This document shows, in pieces, positions 61,541 to 64,000 of a DNA stretch of 64,000 nucleotides (positions within the stretch are counted from its first letter, which is position 1; each line of letters opens with the position of its first letter). Origin of the DNA: Natronospira bacteriovora (lineage in GTDB: Bacteria; Pseudomonadota; Gammaproteobacteria; Natronospirales; Natronospiraceae); contig NZ_JAVDDT010000001.1 of the NCBI RefSeq assembly GCF_030848495.1, positions 62,001 through 126,000 of the forward strand, given 5' to 3'. Both the position numbers and the translations under genes were made by a program. The notes under the pieces are model-generated. The model was not told the DNA's origin. It did not search any database and saw nothing but the letters and a program-made list of their open reading frames with translations.

Positions 61541-61574
61541 GAAAGGCCGGAACCCCTGGGTTCCGGCCTTTTTT
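61541..61574. terminator. Bidirectional intrinsic terminator (pckG / HDOD gene)
   Basis: GGCCGGAACCC and GGGTTCCGGCC form a perfect 11-bp stem with a 2-nt centre, flanked by AAA on the left and TTTTTT on the right. An A-tract a little further left (61533-61539) gives a T-run for the minus strand. It serves both convergent genes. Confidence 0.92.
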
Positions 61575-61591
61575 CAACACGCTTTCCGTAC

Positions 61592-62965
61592 TCACTCCGA
61601 TTCATTGAGGCCTTCATCCAGCTGTCGGGCCCAGGTCATGGCCTCGGTCTGGAAATGATTGATCTGTCGAAGCGGGATGCCCAGCCGTCGCGAACCGTGA
61701 CGAATCTCTTCCACATCGAAATGGTCACAGGCAATAGCCAGCTGCAGATAGGGTGCATAGGGGCCTTCGCGCTTGATCAGGGCCAGCCGAATGGGCTCGG
61801 GCAACTGCAGAGTACCCACCGATTCCTCCAGACTCATGCCGAACAGGACATCCAGCAGGGAAAACATGCCTGTCATGAATAGATGATCCCGCTGGGCATT
61901 GCCGAAATGAGCTGCGCCAAGCAGCTCAGTGGTGCGCGCCCGAATCAGAGCGGTTCTCAACAGGGCACGGGGCGCGACACTCTGCTTGCTGTTACGCATC
62001 ATCATCATGCTGAGCCAGCGCGCCAGGCGTGTCTTGCCGAGCATGACCAGAGCATGCTTGATGGAGTTGACCTCCTCCGCCAGCCCCATGCCCGGGCTGT
62101 TGATGTAACGAAGAATGTTGAACGACAGGGCAACGTCCTGCTTGAATTCACTTTCAACGACATCGCGTGGTGCATCGGAAAGCACCAGATTGAACAATCT
62201 GGAAACGCGCTCGGCGTGGGGGTCGACACGCCGCATGTGCAGGGTTTCCGGTCGTGCGAAAAAATAACCCTGGTAATAGTTCATGAACAGGGATCGGGCC
62301 AGTTTGAAGTCGTCCGCATCTTCCACTTTCTCCGCGATCAGACGCAGGCCTCGCCCTCGCAGTTGCCGAACCTCCTTCCTAGCCTCCTCATCACTCAAAT
62401 CGCCGATGCTCAATTTGGCGAAATCGATCACATTGAGAAAGTCCGGGTCGGAATGGCCCACGCGGAAATTGGTCATGGCGAAGCGATACCCCATCCGTTT
62501 GAGTTCATGCAGGCGATCCATGAGCGGTTGCTCGACCACCAGCTTCGATGAAAGGTCGAGCACAACGCGTTTCTGCGGAAGTATTTCGAGCAGGGGATGC
62601 TCAAGCATTTCGGCGGGCACCTTGACGAAGGCGACGCCATTCCCCATGACCTTCTCCAGGCCCAGGTTGTTGAGCGTGTTGAGAAGTACGTCACCGGTGG
62701 CCGCCACGTCGTCGTGGATATCGGCCGCATCAGTAAGCAGGTCGTTGCGGAACAACAGCTGCCAGGCAACGATTTCCCGGCGGTTGTTGACGATGGGCTG
62801 GCGACCGACGAACAGCTCCGGCAGGTTCGGTTGACGCCGCGTCTGGCCATTGGTCTGGCTCGGCCGAGAGCTTGTCTTTACCCGATCGGTGGCCACCTCC
62901 TGCCGCCCGGCCACCGCTTCCGTCTTGTCGGCACTTCTGAATCGAGACAACAGCGTTCTAAGCAT
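61592..62965 (-). CDS. HDOD-domain signalling protein with degenerate EAL domain
   Basis: A 457-aa protein of the EAL-HDOD (YuxH-like) family. After a polar linker (1-50) the EAL-like domain (about 51-245) starts LFVGRQPIVNNRREIVAWQL. The catalytic ExL motif is replaced (WQLLFR), and the metal/catalytic positions elsewhere are altered (VVLDLSSK, AMTNFRVG). It therefore should not hydrolyse c-di-GMP. The HDOD domain (about 250-430) is DVALSFNILRYINSPGMGLA and HALVMLGKTRLARWLSM. Likely a signalling scaffold; partner unknown. AGGGAG lies five bases before the ATG. Confidence 0.85.
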   Translation of the reverse strand: MLRTLLSRFRSADKTEAVAGRQEVATDRVKTSSRPSQTNGQTRRQPNLPELFVGRQPIVNNRREIVAWQLLFRNDLLTDAADIHDDVAATGDVLLNTLNNLGLEKVMGNGVAFVKVPAEMLEHPLLEILPQKRVVLDLSSKLVVEQPLMDRLHELKRMGYRFAMTNFRVGHSDPDFLNVIDFAKLSIGDLSDEEARKEVRQLRGRGLRLIAEKVEDADDFKLARSLFMNYYQGYFFARPETLHMRRVDPHAERVSRLFNLVLSDAPRDVVESEFKQDVALSFNILRYINSPGMGLAEEVNSIKHALVMLGKTRLARWLSMMMMRNSKQSVAPRALLRTALIRARTTELLGAAHFGNAQRDHLFMTGMFSLLDVLFGMSLEESVGTLQLPEPIRLALIKREGPYAPYLQLAIACDHFDVEEIRHGSRRLGIPLRQINHFQTEAMTWARQLDEGLNESE

Positions 62966-63348
62966 CCCAACTCCCTCTGGATGTTCTTCCGCTCATTCTT
63001 CCATGGCTGCCGCTGCTCAAGCTGCGGCAACTGCCATGCCGTTGCCCCCTTTACCAACTCACCTGTCGTCATCGGCGTCTGCCAGAATGCCTGCCAAGGC
63101 GCCCCCCGCCATGACATGACATAAGCCGTATCTCATTGTGGCACGAATCCGGACATTTTTCCCGCACTCTGTGCCAGCTCATGTAAAACATTGCCTGTTT
63201 CCTGCAAGTATAGTGAAATTCTCGGAAAAAACGGCAATTTTGGGTTAGGCTTGGCAGTATGGAGCCTGCCAGTGGAAACGGCGAGGTGCCCGGCCCGGCG
63301 AGTCCGGGCGAACCGGGACCAATTCACTCCAGGGGAAGTAGAACGGCC
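62966..63348. other. 383-bp intergenic region between divergent HDOD and FapA-like genes
   Basis: No convincing gene. It becomes AT-rich at about 63120-63250. A TATAGT hexamer at 63209-63214 on the plus strand is the best -10 for the FapA-like gene, without a clear -35. An in-frame ATG at 63259 could give a longer FapA-like protein. I saw no Pho box, sigma-54 or sigma-28 site. Confidence 0.4.
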
Positions 63349-64000
63349 ATGGACACTGACCTGCTGGACAAGCTGAATCTGGAGCCCGACTACGAGTCGA
63401 TGCAGTTGTTCGCTGCCAGCTCCGCCGCCTTGCCGGACATCAGCTCGGAAACCCTGCAGAATACGCTCGAGTCCTGTGGTCACGGCGAGTGCGAGCTTGA
63501 GTCCGAGCGTGTACTCGCCTTCATCGCCGCCGCTCGACAGGGCCCCACCGACCCCATGCCCCTGGGGCCCATCGCGCACGGTGAGATGAAACTGGACATT
63601 GCCGATGACGGCCTCACCGCATGGCTGACTGTCACCCCACCTCGTGGCGGACGGGCCGTGGGTGAAGACGCCGCCATCGACAGCATCTGGGCCGAGGGTG
63701 TGGTTCATGGGGTCGACAAGGATGCCGTTCGACGCATCGTGAGAGTGGCTGACGGAATCAAACACGTCATTGCCCGCGGTGTCCCGGCACAGGATGGCGA
63801 GGACGCCTGGTTTCAACCGCTTGTGGCTGACATGGTGGATCGGCGTCCGCGGATTGATGACAGCGAGCGTGCCGATTTCCGGGAGCTGGGCGGTGTGATC
63901 ACTGTCCAGGCCGGTGATCCACTGATTCGTCGCCATCCACCAACGGAAGGCGAACCCGGCACGGATGTCCAGGGCCTGCCCATTCCACCCAGGCCCGGGG
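63349..64000 (+). CDS. FapA/DUF342-family protein (partial, runs off right edge)
   Basis: The first 217 codons of a FapA-family (flagellar assembly protein A / DUF342) protein. The family hallmark is HPPTEGEPGTDVQGLPIPPR near the window end, just before the beta-solenoid domain expected to follow. The N-terminal region (MDTDLLDKLNLEPDYESMQL) is a FapA_N-like helical/mixed domain. The role of FapA proteins is poorly known. ATG 63349 has AGGGGAAG about ten bases upstream; ATG 63259 is in frame and cannot be excluded. Divergent from the EAL-HDOD gene. Confidence 0.8.
   Translation, partial: MDTDLLDKLNLEPDYESMQLFAASSAALPDISSETLQNTLESCGHGECELESERVLAFIAAARQGPTDPMPLGPIAHGEMKLDIADDGLTAWLTVTPPRGGRAVGEDAAIDSIWAEGVVHGVDKDAVRRIVRVADGIKHVIARGVPAQDGEDAWFQPLVADMVDRRPRIDDSERADFRELGGVITVQAGDPLIRRHPPTEGEPGTDVQGLPIPPRPG

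Noticed and set aside
63120-63260. Possible sigma-54 (TGGCACG) or sigma-28 promoter before the FapA-like gene
   Set aside because: TGGCACG at about 63141 lacks a GC/TTGCW element at the right spacing, and no TAAA-N15-GCCGATAA match exists.

Overview
The window looks like the chromosomal core of a GC-rich gammaproteobacterium, probably free-living and possibly related to the Ectothiorhodospiraceae/Chromatiales. That guess rests on gene order and protein style, not on any marker gene. The long minus-strand run rpsB-tsf-pyrH-frr-uppS-cdsA-dxr-rseP-bamA-skp-lpxD-fabZ-lpxA-lpxB-rnhB-dnaE-accA-tilS-pyrG-kdsA-eno-ftsB-ispD-ispF-truD is the classical gammaproteobacterial translation/envelope/isoprenoid supercluster. 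I saw no rRNA, tRNA, CRISPR array, insertion sequence or prophage gene.

Layout. (1) 1-28,859, minus strand: the supercluster, read from rpsB leftward, with many 1-8 bp start/stop overlaps. Translation (S2, EF-Ts, RRF, TilS, TruD), nucleotides (PyrH, PyrG), undecaprenyl and phospholipid precursors (UppS, CdsA), MEP-pathway isoprenoids (Dxr, IspD, IspF), lipid A and Kdo (LpxD/A/B, KdsA), outer-membrane assembly (RseP, BamA, Skp), fatty acids (FabZ, AccA), replication (DnaE, RnhB), glycolysis (Eno) and division (FtsB) are encoded together. A VOC-family gene on the other strand splits ispD from ispF, and an ECI-like enoyl-CoA isomerase runs off the left edge. (2) 29,126-38,639, plus strand: map-glnD-dapC-dapD-yffB, an unrecognised lipoprotein on the other strand, dapE and a DHA2-type MFS transporter. 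This is nitrogen sensing plus the succinylase lysine/peptidoglycan branch. (3) 38,672-46,060: a mixed accessory stretch with a cupin, a bestrophin, a LysR regulator divergent from a pirin, SixA, DsbB, FadD and a BASS-family transporter. (4) 46,167-56,715, minus strand: a complete phosphate-starvation locus, with pstC-pstA-pstB-phoU, pstS, a phosphate-type porin and phoB-phoR. Pho boxes are readable in front of pstC, pstS and phoB, with a weaker one before the porin. (5) 56,839-64,000: tsaB and a DinG/YoaA helicase, a GTP-type PEP carboxykinase on the plus strand, an HDOD protein with a degenerate EAL domain, and the start of a divergent FapA/DUF342 protein.

The most noteworthy points are modest. 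Ribosomal protein S2 has a 76-residue lysine/alanine histone-H1-like tail. Both Pst permeases carry very large inserts, a propeller-like one in PstC and a coiled-coil one in PstA. The Pho-box set is clean and may extend to pckG. There are two families of small palindromic repeats and an unexplained perfect operator-like palindrome between a lipoprotein gene and dapE. I found no convincing wholly new multi-gene system here.
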